Shown here in pieces: positions 1 through 9,498 of a DNA stretch of 64,000 nucleotides. The notes below the pieces were generated by a model. It did no database searches and was not told the DNA's origin. It saw nothing but the letters and a program-made list of their open reading frames with translations. The stretch comes from Shimia litoralis (GTDB lineage: Bacteria; Pseudomonadota; Alphaproteobacteria; Rhodobacterales; Rhodobacteraceae), in the NCBI RefSeq assembly GCF_005518135.1, contig NZ_SULI01000001.1:248001-312000 (forward strand), given 5' to 3'. Every line of letters starts with the position of its first letter. Position 1 is the stretch's first letter. A program made the translations under genes and the position numbers.

Positions 1-61
1 GATAGCTGTGTGTGGCGCGGTTGACGAGGCTGCCGTAGCCAAAGAAATAAGGGGCGATCAT
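1..61 (-). CDS. gamma-glutamylcyclotransferase-like protein, N-terminal fragment
   Basis: Only the first 20 codons lie in the window; the gene continues past base 1. Reading back from the ATG at 61 gives MIAPYFFGYGSLVNRATHSY. The GYGSLV block is the substrate-binding signature of the gamma-glutamylcyclotransferase/AIG2-like fold, which turns gamma-glutamyl dipeptides or glutathione into 5-oxoproline in the cytoplasm. The gene diverges from the NsrR-like gene, and the FNR-type box at 82-95 lies only 20 bases upstream of its start, where a bound regulator would more probably repress than activate it. The assignment rests on a short stretch, but the motif is distinctive. Confidence 0.7.
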   Translation of the reverse strand, partial: MIAPYFFGYGSLVNRATHSY

Positions 62-81
62 TCGCCTAGGGTGACATATCC

Positions 82-95
82 TTGATCCATGTCAA
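82..95. promoter_or_regulatory. FNR-type box (TTGATCCATGTCAA)
   Basis: The sequence matches the FNR/Dnr consensus TTGAT-N4-ATCAA at nine of ten fixed bases. Its centre is at 88.5. A CATAGT hexamer at 117-122 lies about where the -10 element should be if the box sits at -41.5 for the rightward gene, as at class II activated promoters. It therefore probably activates the Rrf2 gene at 153 under low oxygen or nitrogen oxides. Binding is inferred, not shown. Confidence 0.7.
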
Positions 96-152
96 TTTCG
101 TTTTGCTGCAAACCTGCATAGTGTTGCGATCACAAGCCTGACTGGAGCTCAC

Positions 153-599
153 GTGCGTATTACCAAAAGAACGAACATCGCGATACGTGTGTTGATGTTT
201 TGCGCGGCAAACCGTGGGCGTCTGGTGACCAAGTCAGAAATTGCACATGTGTGTAAAGCGTCTGAAAATCACTTGGCTCAGGTCATCAATCAGCTCGGTC
301 AGATGGGTGTCGTTCTAACCCATCGTGGACGCAACGGCGGGCTTGAGTTGGCGCGGGATCCGATCGACATCGAAATCGGGCCGATATTTCGGGAAATGGA
401 AGCCCCTGTGCCTTTGGCAGAGTGTTTCGCCGACGTCGACAGCTCCTGTCCTCTGGTCGAGGCATGTCGGCTCCGGTTGGCGCTGATGGATGCGGCCGAG
501 GCCTTTTACAATCGCCTTGATGGGGTCACGCTTGACGGGCTGGTGTGTAACAATTCAGCGCTGTTGAGCATTCTCGCACCAGAGCCGTGCGTGCACTGA
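153..599 (+). CDS. nsrR: Rrf2-family Fe-S transcription regulator, NsrR-like
   Basis: This 148-residue protein begins with the Rrf2 winged helix (MRITKRTNIAIRVLMFCA, helix-turn-helix at about 25-60). It carries cysteines at 91, 99 and 105 (C-X7-C-X5-C), the arrangement that holds the nitric-oxide-sensing Fe-S cluster in NsrR. NsrR represses nitrosative-stress genes until NO damages its cluster. IscR and RirA share the fold and have similar cysteines, so the exact signal is not certain. Translation starts at GTG 153, with GGAG nine bases upstream. The FNR-type box at 82-95 sits in its promoter, so a low-oxygen regulator probably controls this NO sensor. Confidence 0.75.
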   Translation: MRITKRTNIAIRVLMFCAANRGRLVTKSEIAHVCKASENHLAQVINQLGQMGVVLTHRGRNGGLELARDPIDIEIGPIFREMEAPVPLAECFADVDSSCPLVEACRLRLALMDAAEAFYNRLDGVTLDGLVCNNSALLSILAPEPCVH

Positions 600-689
600 G
601 ATAAGATTTTGTCGATTTTTGTGGAAAAGCTGTCGTTTATGACCTGTAATCGACTTGCGAGAAAAATAACTGTGCACTACGGTACACGA

Positions 690-850
690 ACATGAATCGG
701 GAGAACTGGAGAAATCCAGTGCCGAAGGAGCAACCGCCCCGGAAACTCTCAGGCCCAAAGGACCGATTTTTGGTACGAAGAACTCTGGAGAGAGGCGCGA
801 GAGCGTCCGCCGAAGGGATAACGATCTCAGGCTAAAGGACAGAGGGGGCA
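690..850 (+). ncRNA. tandem glycine riboswitch
   Basis: Two consecutive aptamer-like units lie directly upstream of gcvT. The first (about 693-770) has the conserved CGGGAGA opening, GCCGAAGGAGCAA and a closing CTCAGG...AAAGGACCGA. The second (about 780-848) has CTCTGGAGAGA, CGCCGAAGGG and CTCAGGCTAAAGGACAGAG. This is the classic cooperative glycine-sensing arrangement, which switches on glycine cleavage genes when glycine is plentiful. A further stem (TTCCGG/CCGGAA, about 888-916) lies between the second aptamer and the start codon and could be part of the expression platform. The boundaries are by eye. Confidence 0.95.
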
Positions 851-936
851 TCGCCCGCACGAGCAATAATCGTGCGATTGAGTGGTGCCGGAAAATTGCC
901 TGATGTGGCTTCCGGAAGGACATGGGAGCTGACTGT

Positions 937-2061
937 ATGGGCGATTTGCAACGCACGCCTCTTTTTGATCTGCACGTGGCGCTGGGCGCTAAGATGGTGC
1001 CGTTTGCTGGCTATGAAATGCCTGTGCAATATCCGCTTGGGGTCATGAAAGAGCATCTTCAGACACGGACCAAGGCAGGGCTGTTTGACGTCAGCCACAT
1101 GGGACAAGTGATCTTGCGAGGCGCCTCGTATGACGAGATTGCGACCGCGTTCGAGACACTGGTGCCCATGGACGTTCTGGGATTGGGACAAGGGCGGCAA
1201 CGCTATGGTCTGTTTACCAATGCCGATGGCGGTATTGATGATGATCTGATGTTTGCCAACCGTGGTGATCATCTGTTTGTGGTGGTCAATGCGGCCTGCA
1301 AAGAGGCCGACATCGCGCGGATGAAAGCCGCGCTTGAACCCGCGATCACTGTCGAGGTCATCGAAGATCGGGCGTTGATCGCCTTGCAGGGGCCAGCCGC
1401 CGAACAGGCACTTGGCCAGCTAAATTCGGCAGTTGCAGAGATGGCATTTATGGATGTCGCCACTGTGGATCTGCTTGGGGTAGAGTGCTGGGTATCGCGG
1501 TCCGGATACACGGGCGAAGACGGATATGAGATTTCAGTACCCGCAAGCCATGCGCAGGCTCTGGCTCAGGCGTTGTTGGATATGCCAGACGTGGAGGCCA
1601 TCGGTTTGGGGGCACGGGATTCCCTGCGCCTCGAGGGTGGTCTTTGCTTGTATGGAAATGACATCGACGCCACGACTTCTCCTGTCGAAGCCGGACTAAA
1701 TTGGGCCATCCAGAAAGTCCGCCGGACAGACGGTGCGCGTTCAGGCGGGTTCCCCGGATCTGCGCGCATTCTGGGCGATTTTCAAAACGGTGTGGCGCGC
1801 AAGCGTGTGGGGTTGGTGCCGGATGGCCGTGCGCCCATGCGCGCCGGAACAGAGATTTTCGCAGATGCAGATGGCGGAGCTGCGATCGGGATTGTGACCT
1901 CTGGCGGGTTCGGACCCAGTGTCGGAGGTCCCGTTGCGATGGGATATGTCCAAACAGATTTCGCCACAATTGACACCCCTTTGTTTGGGGATGTTCGTGG
2001 AAAACGCATGCCTGTCACAGTGGCAAAGATGCCGTTGGTCACAGCCAATTTCAAAAGATAG
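937..2061 (+). CDS. gcvT: glycine cleavage system T protein (aminomethyltransferase)
   Basis: The T protein transfers the methylene group from the aminomethyl-lipoyl arm of GcvH to tetrahydrofolate and releases ammonia. From ATG 937 (MGDLQRTPLFDLH) the product has 374 residues, close to the family norm. The NADGGIDDDLM segment puts an aspartate at residue 101, the position of the catalytic Asp in the E. coli enzyme. GGGAG at 924-928 has good spacing for this start. An in-frame ATG at 922, behind GGAAGG, would add five residues. The gene is first in gcvT-gcvH-gcvP and lies directly behind the tandem glycine riboswitch. Confidence 0.96.
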   Translation: MGDLQRTPLFDLHVALGAKMVPFAGYEMPVQYPLGVMKEHLQTRTKAGLFDVSHMGQVILRGASYDEIATAFETLVPMDVLGLGQGRQRYGLFTNADGGIDDDLMFANRGDHLFVVVNAACKEADIARMKAALEPAITVEVIEDRALIALQGPAAEQALGQLNSAVAEMAFMDVATVDLLGVECWVSRSGYTGEDGYEISVPASHAQALAQALLDMPDVEAIGLGARDSLRLEGGLCLYGNDIDATTSPVEAGLNWAIQKVRRTDGARSGGFPGSARILGDFQNGVARKRVGLVPDGRAPMRAGTEIFADADGGAAIGIVTSGGFGPSVGGPVAMGYVQTDFATIDTPLFGDVRGKRMPVTVAKMPLVTANFKR

Positions 2062-2078
2062 CAAACAGGAGACTAACC

Positions 2079-2438
2079 ATGAAATTTACCGAAGAACACG
2101 AATGGTTGCGCACCGAAGGTGATGTGGTTGTCGTAGGCATTACAGCCCACGCATCCGAGCAACTGGGGGACGTTGTGTTTGTCGAGTTGCCGGAAACAGG
2201 TACCGAAGTCACCAAAGACGAAGAAATCTGCGTGATTGAATCCGTGAAGGCCGCCAGCGATATTCTGGCACCGATCGACGGCGAAATCACCGAGGTCAAT
2301 GACATGCTGGTCGAGGATCCGGGTAAGGTCAACGAAGACCCAATGGGGGATGCGTGGTTCTTTAAGATCAAGCCAGCGGATGCGTCTCAGATGGACGACT
2401 ACATGGACGAAGCAGCCTATAATACCTTTATCGGGTAA
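2079..2438 (+). CDS. gcvH: glycine cleavage system H protein (lipoyl carrier)
   Basis: This is the small carrier protein of the glycine cleavage complex. Its lipoylated arm shuttles the aminomethyl group from the P to the T protein and is reoxidised by the L protein. At 119 residues it is slightly shorter than many H proteins but complete. The lipoylation motif ESVKAASD places the modified lysine at residue 57. It starts 17 bases after gcvT, with ACAGGAGA in front of the ATG, so it is co-transcribed. The gap to gcvP contains two hairpins. No L protein gene is nearby; the lipoamide dehydrogenase is presumably shared with other complexes. Confidence 0.97.
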   Translation: MKFTEEHEWLRTEGDVVVVGITAHASEQLGDVVFVELPETGTEVTKDEEICVIESVKAASDILAPIDGEITEVNDMLVEDPGKVNEDPMGDAWFFKIKPADASQMDDYMDEAAYNTFIG

Positions 2439-2513
2439 TCCGGCTCAACGCCGGAGGGATCTGGCGAAATGCTATACTGCTAAGAGACCCGGTGGCGAGA
2501 CTTGTGCCACCGG
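2439..2513 (+). other. gcvH-gcvP intercistronic hairpins
   Basis: Two perfect stems lie in the spacer between gcvH and gcvP. TCCGGC/GCCGGA (2439-2455, five-base loop) begins at the base after the gcvH stop. CCGGTGGC/GCCACCGG (2489-2513, nine-base loop) follows it. Neither has a T run, so they do not look like full terminators. They more likely set mRNA stability or the H:P ratio. Confidence 0.6.
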
Positions 2514-2542
2514 ACAGATCGTGACTTGAAGGGGGGTTCGTG

Positions 2543-5389
2543 ATGCCATTCACACCGACCAACTATTTGCCGTATGACTTTGCTAACCGTCGCCATATCG
2601 GCCCGTCTCCGGAAGAGATGTCAGATATGTTGGAGGTCCTTGGTACCTCTGATTTGGGCGCGCTGATTGATGAGACGCTGCCTGACGGAATTCGCCAAAA
2701 AGAGCCGTTGGATTTTGGACGCCCCTTGTCGGAACGCGAGTTGCTGCACCACATGCGTGTCATCGCGTCCAAGAACAAGGTCCTGACGTCTTTGATCGGG
2801 CAGGGATATCATGGCACGGTGACACCGCCCGCCATTCAGCGCAATATTCTGGAAAACCCTGCATGGTATACGGCGTATACCCCGTACCAACCCGAGATTT
2901 CCCAAGGCCGGCTCGAGGCGCTGTTGAATTTCCAGACCATGATCTCTGATCTTACAGGGCTCGAGATTGCAAACGCGTCGCTGCTGGACGAATCCACCGC
3001 CTGCGCCGAAGCGATGACCATGGCGCAACGTGTGTCCAAATCTAAAGCCAAAGCATTTTTTGTGGACCGCGATTGCCACCCGCAAAACATTGCGGTCATC
3101 AAGACCCGTGCCGCACCGCTTGGGATTGAGGTGATTGTCGGGAATCCGGACAAAATGGAGGCCGACAAAGTGTTCGGCGCATTGTTCCAATACCCCGGCA
3201 CCTATGGGCATGTGCGCGACTTTACTTCGCATATTGCGGCCTTGCATGAAGCCAAGGCGATTGGTGTTGTTTCTGCGGATCCTCTGTCGCTGACCTTGCT
3301 CAAAGAACCCGGTGCGATGGGGGCCGACATCGCCGTCGGATCGGCACAACGGTTTGGGGTTCCGATGGGATACGGGGGGCCGCATGCCGCCTATATGGCG
3401 ACCAAAGACGCGTATAAGCGGTCGCTTCCTGGGCGTATTGTCGGGGTGTCGATTGATGCGCGCGGAAATCGGGCCTATCGCCTGTCGCTTCAGACGCGCG
3501 AACAACACATTCGTCGTGAAAAGGCGACATCAAATGTGTGCACCGCCCAAGCTTTGCTGGCTGTCATGGCGTCTATGTACGCTGTCTTCCATGGCCCCAA
3601 AGGGCTTAAGGCCATTGCACAGCGCATCCACCGCAAAACCGTGCGGTTGGCAAATGGGCTGGAGGCCGCTGGCTTCAAGGTCGATCCCAAAGTGTTCTTT
3701 GACACAATTACGGTGGATGTCGGGCCATTGCAGGCTGCAGTGATGAAATCAGCCGTTGATGAAGGCGTGAACCTGCGTCGCGTTGGGGAAACACGTGTCG
3801 GGATCACATTGGACGAAGCCACACGCCCTGCGGTGATTGAAAAGGTATGGCGCGCGTTTGGCATCACGCGTTCGGATGATGATTTCAAGGCCCAGTACCG
3901 CGTCCCTGACCAGATGCACCGCAAATCCGAGTATCTGACGCACCCGATTTTTCACATGAACCGCGCGGAAACCGAAATGATGCGGTATATGCGACGGCTG
4001 GCAGATCGCGATCTGGCGCTGGATCGTGCGATGATCCCACTGGGGTCATGCACGATGAAGCTGAACTCTGCGGCGGAGATGATGCCCATCAGCTGGAGAG
4101 AGTTTTCGTTGATCCACCCGTTTGTTCCCGAAGATCAGGCCGAAGGCTATACACATCTGATCAACGATCTTTCGGACAAGCTGTGTGACATCACCGGATA
4201 TGATGCCATTTCGATGCAACCCAACAGCGGGGCCCAAGGCGAATATGCGGGCCTGTTGACCATCGCGGCCTATCATCGGGCGAACGGGCAGGGGCATCGG
4301 AATATCTGTCTGATCCCGATGTCTGCGCATGGCACCAACCCAGCCTCGGCGCAGATGGTGGGATGGAAAGTGGTTCCGGTCAAATCGGCAGAAAACGGCG
4401 ATATTGATCTCGATGATTTCCGTGCAAAAGTTGACAAATATGCGGATGATCTTGCGGGATGTATGATCACCTATCCGTCGACGCACGGTGTGTTCGAGGC
4501 ATCGGTGAACGAGGTGACCCAAATCGTGCATGACGCCGGTGGCCAAGTGTACATTGATGGCGCCAACATGAACGCCATGGTGGGATTGTCGCGTCCGGGA
4601 GATCTGGGTGGTGACGTGAGCCACCTTAACCTGCACAAGACGTTCTGTATTCCGCATGGCGGCGGCGGTCCCGGCATGGGGCCAATTGGTGTCAAAGCGC
4701 ATTTGATCCCGCATTTGCCCGGCCATCCTGAAACAGGTGGTGCACAGGGGCCGGTTTCGGCAGCGCCATATGGGTCTCCGTCGCTTTTGCCGATCAGTTG
4801 GGCGTATTGCCTGATGATGGGGGGCGATGGCCTGACGCAGGCCACACGTGTCGCGATCTTGAATGCGAACTATATCGCGACGCGGCTGCAAGGCGCCTAC
4901 GAGATTTTGTACAAAGGCCCGACGGGACGTGTCGCACATGAATGCATCATTGATACGCGACCCTTTGAAGAGTCTGCAGGCATTTCGGTGGATGACATCG
5001 CCAAGCGTCTTATGGATTGCGGGTTCCATGCCCCTACCATGAGTTGGCCGGTTGCGGGCACATTGATGGTCGAACCCACAGAGTCTGAAAATCAGGCTGA
5101 GCTGGATCGCTTCTGTGATGCGATGCTGGCGATACGTGAAGAAATCCGCGATATCGAAGACGGGCGTATGGATGCAGAGAACAACCCGCTGCGCAATGCA
5201 CCACACACGGTTGAGGATCTGGTCGGTAAATGGGAGCGCCCCTATGAGCGCGAACAGGGATGCTTCCCTCCGGGCTCATTCCGTGTCGACAAATACTGGC
5301 CTCCGGTCAACCGTGTCGACAATGCGTGGGGCGATCGCCATCTGGTGTGCACATGCCCGCCAATGGAAGACTATGTCGACGACGCGTAA
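2543..5389 (+). CDS. gcvP: glycine dehydrogenase (decarboxylating), P protein
   Basis: The pyridoxal-phosphate P protein decarboxylates glycine and loads the remaining aminomethyl group onto lipoyl-GcvH. The 948-residue product is the fused one-chain form, with two aminotransferase-like halves. The second half carries the PLP-binding lysine (residue 699) in [14 protein letters not shown], followed by the glycine-rich [12 protein letters not shown] loop. AAGGGGGG precedes overlapping GTG (2540) and ATG (2543) codons; the ATG is taken as the start. It is the last gene of the riboswitch-controlled operon and ends just before a strong terminator. Confidence 0.97.
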   Translation: MPFTPTNYLPYDFANRRHIGPSPEEMSDMLEVLGTSDLGALIDETLPDGIRQKEPLDFGRPLSERELLHHMRVIASKNKVLTSLIGQGYHGTVTPPAIQRNILENPAWYTAYTPYQPEISQGRLEALLNFQTMISDLTGLEIANASLLDESTACAEAMTMAQRVSKSKAKAFFVDRDCHPQNIAVIKTRAAPLGIEVIVGNPDKMEADKVFGALFQYPGTYGHVRDFTSHIAALHEAKAIGVVSADPLSLTLLKEPGAMGADIAVGSAQRFGVPMGYGGPHAAYMATKDAYKRSLPGRIVGVSIDARGNRAYRLSLQTREQHIRREKATSNVCTAQALLAVMASMYAVFHGPKGLKAIAQRIHRKTVRLANGLEAAGFKVDPKVFFDTITVDVGPLQAAVMKSAVDEGVNLRRVGETRVGITLDEATRPAVIEKVWRAFGITRSDDDFKAQYRVPDQMHRKSEYLTHPIFHMNRAETEMMRYMRRLADRDLALDRAMIPLGSCTMKLNSAAEMMPISWREFSLIHPFVPEDQAEGYTHLINDLSDKLCDITGYDAISMQPNSGAQGEYAGLLTIAAYHRANGQGHRNICLIPMSAHGTNPASAQMVGWKVVPVKSAENGDIDLDDFRAKVDKYADDLAGCMITYPSTHGVFEASVNEVTQIVHDAGGQVYIDGANMNAMVGLSRPGDLGGDVSHLNLHKTFCIPHGGGGPGMGPIGVKAHLIPHLPGHPETGGAQGPVSAAPYGSPSLLPISWAYCLMMGGDGLTQATRVAILNANYIATRLQGAYEILYKGPTGRVAHECIIDTRPFEESAGISVDDIAKRLMDCGFHAPTMSWPVAGTLMVEPTESENQAELDRFCDAMLAIREEIRDIEDGRMDAENNPLRNAPHTVEDLVGKWERPYEREQGCFPPGSFRVDKYWPPVNRVDNAWGDRHLVCTCPPMEDYVDDA

Positions 5390-5426
5390 TCCAAATGAGG
5401 CGGCTGTGCCGCCACAGGTTTAAACG

Positions 5427-5454
5427 AAAAAGGCGCCCCTTGGGGCGCCTTTTG
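5427..5454. terminator. bidirectional terminator after gcvP
   Basis: The AGGCGCCCC/GGGGCGCCT stem has a two-base loop and is flanked by AAAAA on the left and TTTT on the right. It can stop both the rightward gcv operon and the leftward ABC-permease transcript. Confidence 0.9.
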
Positions 5455-5510
5455 TCAAATCTCTGGCGGGGTGCTTAAGATATGACATCTCAAGCGCCGG
5501 AAAGGCGATG

Positions 5511-8048
5511 TCACTCGCGTGCCCGCAAAATACGTGCAGGGCGTGATGACAGGGCGCGCGCCGAAAATGCGAGGTTGGCCAAGAGGGTGGCCAGAATACC
5601 GCCAACAATGATGGCAATGGCATTGGACCAAATGACGGCAAACCCTGTATCCAACACAAAATGGGTCACGGCCCATGCACCCGCAATCCCCGCGGCCAAT
5701 GACACTATGCCTGCGGCGGCACCGGTCAAAGCTGCGCGTAAGGCAAAGCTTGTGAGGATACGTCGACGCGTGGCTCCCAAAGTTTTCAAAATCGCGGCCT
5801 CGGTGATACGGGCCCCTTGGGTGGCCGCAGCGGCCCCGATCAACACAAGAAACCCTGTGACCAGCATGACGGACGCCCCGTAAGAGGTGGCATCAGCCAG
5901 ATTGGACAACAGGCCGGACACGCGTGCAATGGCGTCGCGCACCCGAATGGCCGTGATATTTGGATAGGCATTGGACAAATCCCGCAAGATTTGGGCCTCG
6001 GCTTCTGGCGCGGCATAGACCGTGGCGATAAAGCTGTGCGGTGCTCCGGCCAATGCGGCCTCGTTCATCACCATGACAAACCCCATCCCCGCTGTGGAAA
6101 AGTCCACATCCCGCAAGCTGGTGATGGTGCCAGTGATGTCGCGCCCCAAAATGTTCACGGTCAACGTATCCCCGAGCCCAAGGCCCAGCTCGGTGGCCTC
6201 TTCGGCGGCAAAGCTGATTTGAGGGGGGCCCGTATAATCTTCGGGCCACCATGCGCCTTCGAGAATTTTGGTGGTGTCCGGCAGGGCGGCGGCATAGGTG
6301 ATGCCGCGATCACCGCGCACGACCCAATGATCGCCAGCGACCTCTTGGGCTGGTTGGTCGTTGATCCGCGTCACCAATCCACGCAACATCGGGGCGGTTT
6401 GCGTGCCGCTGACCTTTGGGTCTTGTTCAAGGCGATCTAGAAAACCATCGATTTGGGTTTTCTGGATGTCGACAAAGAAATACGACGGGGCTACATCCGG
6501 CAGATCGCGCGCAATTGCATTGCGCAGGTTGCCATCAATCTGGCCGACGGCCGACAATACCGATAGGCCCAGACCCAACGACAACACGACCGAGCTTGTC
6601 GCTTCTTTTGGTGAAGAAATTGCGTTCAATGCCCACCGCAGCGCGGGGCGTTTTCTGGCGGCTGGCAACACCGAGCGTGCCAACTTGCGGATGCCACTGG
6701 CGGCAAATGCCAGTGTGACCAGAGCGGCCATAATGCCCACAGCCGCCCACAGTGTGAGTTGATAAGATCCTGAAAACCACCCCGCAGCGCCAAGCAATAT
6801 GGCCAGCAATGCCATGGTGCCCAAGAGATACGGCAGCGCGGGAACAATACGCGCGGTTTCCAGTGCGTCACGAAACAGGGCTGCGGCCCTGACGTCTTCA
6901 GTGCGCGACAGGGGCCAGAGGGTAAAGATAAGCGCGGTCAAGACGCCGTATAGGGCGGCCTCGGCCAATGGGATCGGGTAGATTGCGAACACGGTTGGAA
7001 TGGGCAAAGCAGATTGCAAAAATGGCCCCAATATCAACGGAAGGGCTGCGCCCAACACCAACCCCATCGCAATACCAACGAGCGACAGGGCCCCGATTTG
7101 CAAAAAATACGTCAGTAATATCGTCCGTCGCGCGGCCCCGAGGCTGCGCAAAATCGCGATAACTGTTGTCTTGCGTGCCAGATAGGCGCGGATCGCAGCA
7201 GACACGCCAACGCCCCCCACGGCCAAGCCACTGAGCCCGACAAGTACAAGAAATGCGCCCAAGCGGTCGACAAATTCAGCAACTCCGGGTGCGCCGTTCC
7301 GGCTGTCGCGCCACCGCATTCCGCTGGTTTCGAAGCGGGCGGCGGCATCGGTGCTTATGGCATCAAGATCAGCGCCAACCGGAAGGTCCAGACGGTATTT
7401 GGTGGAATACAGCGTACCTGCCGCCAGCAGTGCTGAGTCTGATAGGTCAGTGGTGGCCACAAGGGTACGTGGCCCCAGCGCAAAACCAGCACCTGCGCTG
7501 TCGGGTTCATGGATCAAGGCGGCCATGAGCCGGAAATTCTGAGAGCCTAGCTTGAAGGTGTCGCCAGTCGCAAGCCCGAGCCGATCCATCAAAATGGGCT
7601 GCATAATCGCCCCCGGCAGGCCGTCTTTACCGCTTAGGGCCGCGTCAAGAGACATGGGCGGGTCAAGAACGACGTCACCAACCAAAGGATAGGCCGAGTC
7701 AACAGATTTAACCTGTGTCAGGCCCCGTTCGGTGATCCCGTCACGCGTGACCACAGCCATGGACCGGAAATCATAGATCTCGGAAACTTTGTCGGCAGAT
7801 TGTTCAATCCATGCGCGTTCTTCGTCGCTGGCGGCGCGATACGTAAAGCCCATCTGTGCGTCGCCCCCCAAAAGGGCGGCACCCTCGGCCCTCAATCCGG
7901 CTTCGATGCTGGCACGGACTGTTCCAATGGCCGCAATCGTGGCGACCCCCAGCGCAAGGCAAGCGAGAAACACGCGAAACCCTGTCAAACCACCGCGCAA
8001 TTCGCGTCGTGCAAATGCAAAGGCCAATCCCAGAGACGAGGGGTTCAT
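5511..8048 (-). CDS. ABC transporter permease, FtsX/MacB type (YbbP-like)
   Basis: This 845-residue inner-membrane protein has an N-terminal transmembrane helix (about 20-45), a large periplasmic domain, two FtsX-type four-helix blocks (about 260-390 and 720-840) and a middle helix pair. Length and layout match YbbP-type permeases, paired with YbbA-like ATPases and often next to TesA-like esterases, as here. The substrate is unknown; lipid or lipoprotein-related export is usually suggested for the class. Its ATG overlaps the upstream ATPase stop (ATGA), which implies translational coupling. Confidence 0.88.
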   Translation of the reverse strand: MNPSSLGLAFAFARRELRGGLTGFRVFLACLALGVATIAAIGTVRASIEAGLRAEGAALLGGDAQMGFTYRAASDEERAWIEQSADKVSEIYDFRSMAVVTRDGITERGLTQVKSVDSAYPLVGDVVLDPPMSLDAALSGKDGLPGAIMQPILMDRLGLATGDTFKLGSQNFRLMAALIHEPDSAGAGFALGPRTLVATTDLSDSALLAAGTLYSTKYRLDLPVGADLDAISTDAAARFETSGMRWRDSRNGAPGVAEFVDRLGAFLVLVGLSGLAVGGVGVSAAIRAYLARKTTVIAILRSLGAARRTILLTYFLQIGALSLVGIAMGLVLGAALPLILGPFLQSALPIPTVFAIYPIPLAEAALYGVLTALIFTLWPLSRTEDVRAAALFRDALETARIVPALPYLLGTMALLAILLGAAGWFSGSYQLTLWAAVGIMAALVTLAFAASGIRKLARSVLPAARKRPALRWALNAISSPKEATSSVVLSLGLGLSVLSAVGQIDGNLRNAIARDLPDVAPSYFFVDIQKTQIDGFLDRLEQDPKVSGTQTAPMLRGLVTRINDQPAQEVAGDHWVVRGDRGITYAAALPDTTKILEGAWWPEDYTGPPQISFAAEEATELGLGLGDTLTVNILGRDITGTITSLRDVDFSTAGMGFVMVMNEAALAGAPHSFIATVYAAPEAEAQILRDLSNAYPNITAIRVRDAIARVSGLLSNLADATSYGASVMLVTGFLVLIGAAAATQGARITEAAILKTLGATRRRILTSFALRAALTGAAAGIVSLAAGIAGAWAVTHFVLDTGFAVIWSNAIAIIVGGILATLLANLAFSARALSSRPARILRARE

Positions 8049-8734
8049 GCGACGGCCTCGGCCAGAGTTGTGTCGATCTGTCCGTCGCGCAAACGCACGA
8101 CCCGATCACAGCGCGCAGCAAGCTCGTTGGAATGCGTCACCAAGACCAATGTTGCCCCGTGCCGATCACGCAGTTCAAATAGCAAGTCCATGATATGGCT
8201 CCCATTTGTCTGATCAAGGTTTCCAGTGGGTTCATCTGCCAACAAAATGTCAGGGCGCGGTGCGACGGCGCGTGCAAGGGCGACGCGTTGCTGCTCGCCC
8301 CCCGAAAGCTGGCTTGGGAAATGGTTGGCGCGATCCTCGAGCCCGACATTCACAAGTTCGGTCATCGCGCGGTCAAACGCATCCTTGTGTCCCGCGAGCT
8401 CGAGAGGTGTGGCGACGTTTTCAAGCGCGGTCATCGTTGGAATTAGGTGAAAGCTCTGGAAGACCACGCCCATGTGGTCACGTCTAAAGTGTGCCAAGGC
8501 ATCCTCGTTCATGTCAGAAAGGTTTTGCCCCAGTGCTTGGATCTGCCCTCCGGTTGCGGCCTCAAGCCCTCCCATCAGCATCAATAGCGAGGATTTTCCA
8601 GATCCGGATGGCCCGACAAGCCCAAGAGTTTCTCCCTTTTGAACGTCTAAAGTGATCCCGCGGAGAATTTCTATGCGTCCGGCATTGCCATCCAACGACA
8701 AACGCGCATCTTTAAGGGAGAGAACAGTGGTCAT
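8045..8734 (-). CDS. ABC transporter ATP-binding protein (YbbA/LolD-like)
   Basis: This is the ATPase partner of the FtsX-type permease that follows it. It has Walker [10 protein letters not shown], signature [14 protein letters not shown] and Walker [14 protein letters not shown], the last typical of the MacB/LolD/YbbA branch. Starting at ATG 8734 ([16 protein letters not shown]) gives 229 residues, the usual size. Longer in-frame starts run into the divergent esterase gene, and none has a good ribosome site. The stop overlaps the permease start by four bases. The two divergent start codons are about 20 bases apart, so the promoters must overlap the coding sequences or lie within them. Confidence 0.9.
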   Translation of the reverse strand: MTTVLSLKDARLSLDGNAGRIEILRGITLDVQKGETLGLVGPSGSGKSSLLMLMGGLEAATGGQIQALGQNLSDMNEDALAHFRRDHMGVVFQSFHLIPTMTALENVATPLELAGHKDAFDRAMTELVNVGLEDRANHFPSQLSGGEQQRVALARAVAPRPDILLADEPTGNLDQTNGSHIMDLLFELRDRHGATLVLVTHSNELAARCDRVVRLRDGQIDTTLAEAVA

Positions 8735-8753
8735 TGGGGAGTCTACCTGCATC

Positions 8754-9416
8754 ATGAATGGTTCAATGGTATATGGGGCGCTATCGCGTTTGGGCAAGGT
8801 CGCTGCTGTGCTTTGGGTGTCAACAACTTCGGCGTGGGCCGAACAAACCACAATTGTGGCCTTTGGCGACAGCTTGACACAAGGCTACGGGCTAATTGAA
8901 CAAGAGGGGTTTGTCCCCCAAATGCGTGGCTGGCTTGCGGCGCAGGGGGCTGACGTCAAGGTCATCAATGCAGGTGTGTCTGGGGATACCACAGCTGGGG
9001 GGCTTGCGCGCGCGGCGTGGACATTCACCGACGACATCGATGGAATGATCCTTTGTTTGGGTGGCAACGATGTCTTGCGCGGGCTTGATCCAGCCGTGTC
9101 ACGCGCCAACCTGACGGGCATTCTTGAAGAAGCGCGTCAGCGTGACATCAAGGTTTTGCTGGTCGGGATGCAAGCCCCGAACAATTACGGCGCAGAGTAC
9201 AAACAGACGTTTGACTCTATGTACCCCGCGTTAGCCAAGGACTTTGACACATTGTTCGCCGAAAGCTTTCTGGGTGGGTTAGGCGAAGATGACCCTGCAA
9301 AACTCCAAGGATTGATGCAAGCGGATGGCATTCATCCCAACAAAGCAGGTGTGGCCAAGATTGTTGCGGCCCTTGGGCCGGATGTGTTGGCGCTGATATC
9401 TGCTGCGTCTGAATAA
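8754..9416 (+). CDS. tesA: SGNH/GDSL arylesterase (TesA-like), secreted
   Basis: This 220-residue hydrolase carries the SGNH blocks: FGDSLTQGYG (block I, nucleophilic serine), GGND (block III) and DGIHPNKAG (block V, catalytic Asp and His). An N-terminal hydrophobic segment ending SAWAEQ is a probable signal peptide, placing it in the periplasm. TesA-type enzymes act as thioesterase, lysophospholipase and arylesterase. The start is set at ATG 8754, with GGGGAG about 12 bases upstream; ATG 8766 lacks a site. It diverges from the YbbA/YbbP-like pair, an arrangement also seen around E. coli tesA. Confidence 0.88.
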   Translation: MNGSMVYGALSRLGKVAAVLWVSTTSAWAEQTTIVAFGDSLTQGYGLIEQEGFVPQMRGWLAAQGADVKVINAGVSGDTTAGGLARAAWTFTDDIDGMILCLGGNDVLRGLDPAVSRANLTGILEEARQRDIKVLLVGMQAPNNYGAEYKQTFDSMYPALAKDFDTLFAESFLGGLGEDDPAKLQGLMQADGIHPNKAGVAKIVAALGPDVLALISAASE

Positions 9417-9447
9417 TGCCTTTTGGGCATCGGGGTGTCGGACACGA

Positions 9448-9475
9448 AAACGGGCGCGCAAATCGCCGCCCGTTT
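9448..9475. terminator. bidirectional terminator between esterase and csp genes
   Basis: The AAACGGGCG/CGCCCGTTT stem is a perfect nine-pair stem with a ten-base loop. It lies between the convergent esterase and cold-shock genes and can serve both, although the T runs are short. Confidence 0.75.
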
Positions 9476-9498
9476 CAAACTTTGAAATACAGCTGGGG

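Noticed and set aside
4046-5206. 386-codon open frame opposite gcvP
   Set aside because: Shadow frame; gcvP is intact across the whole span with its PLP lysine and glycine loop.
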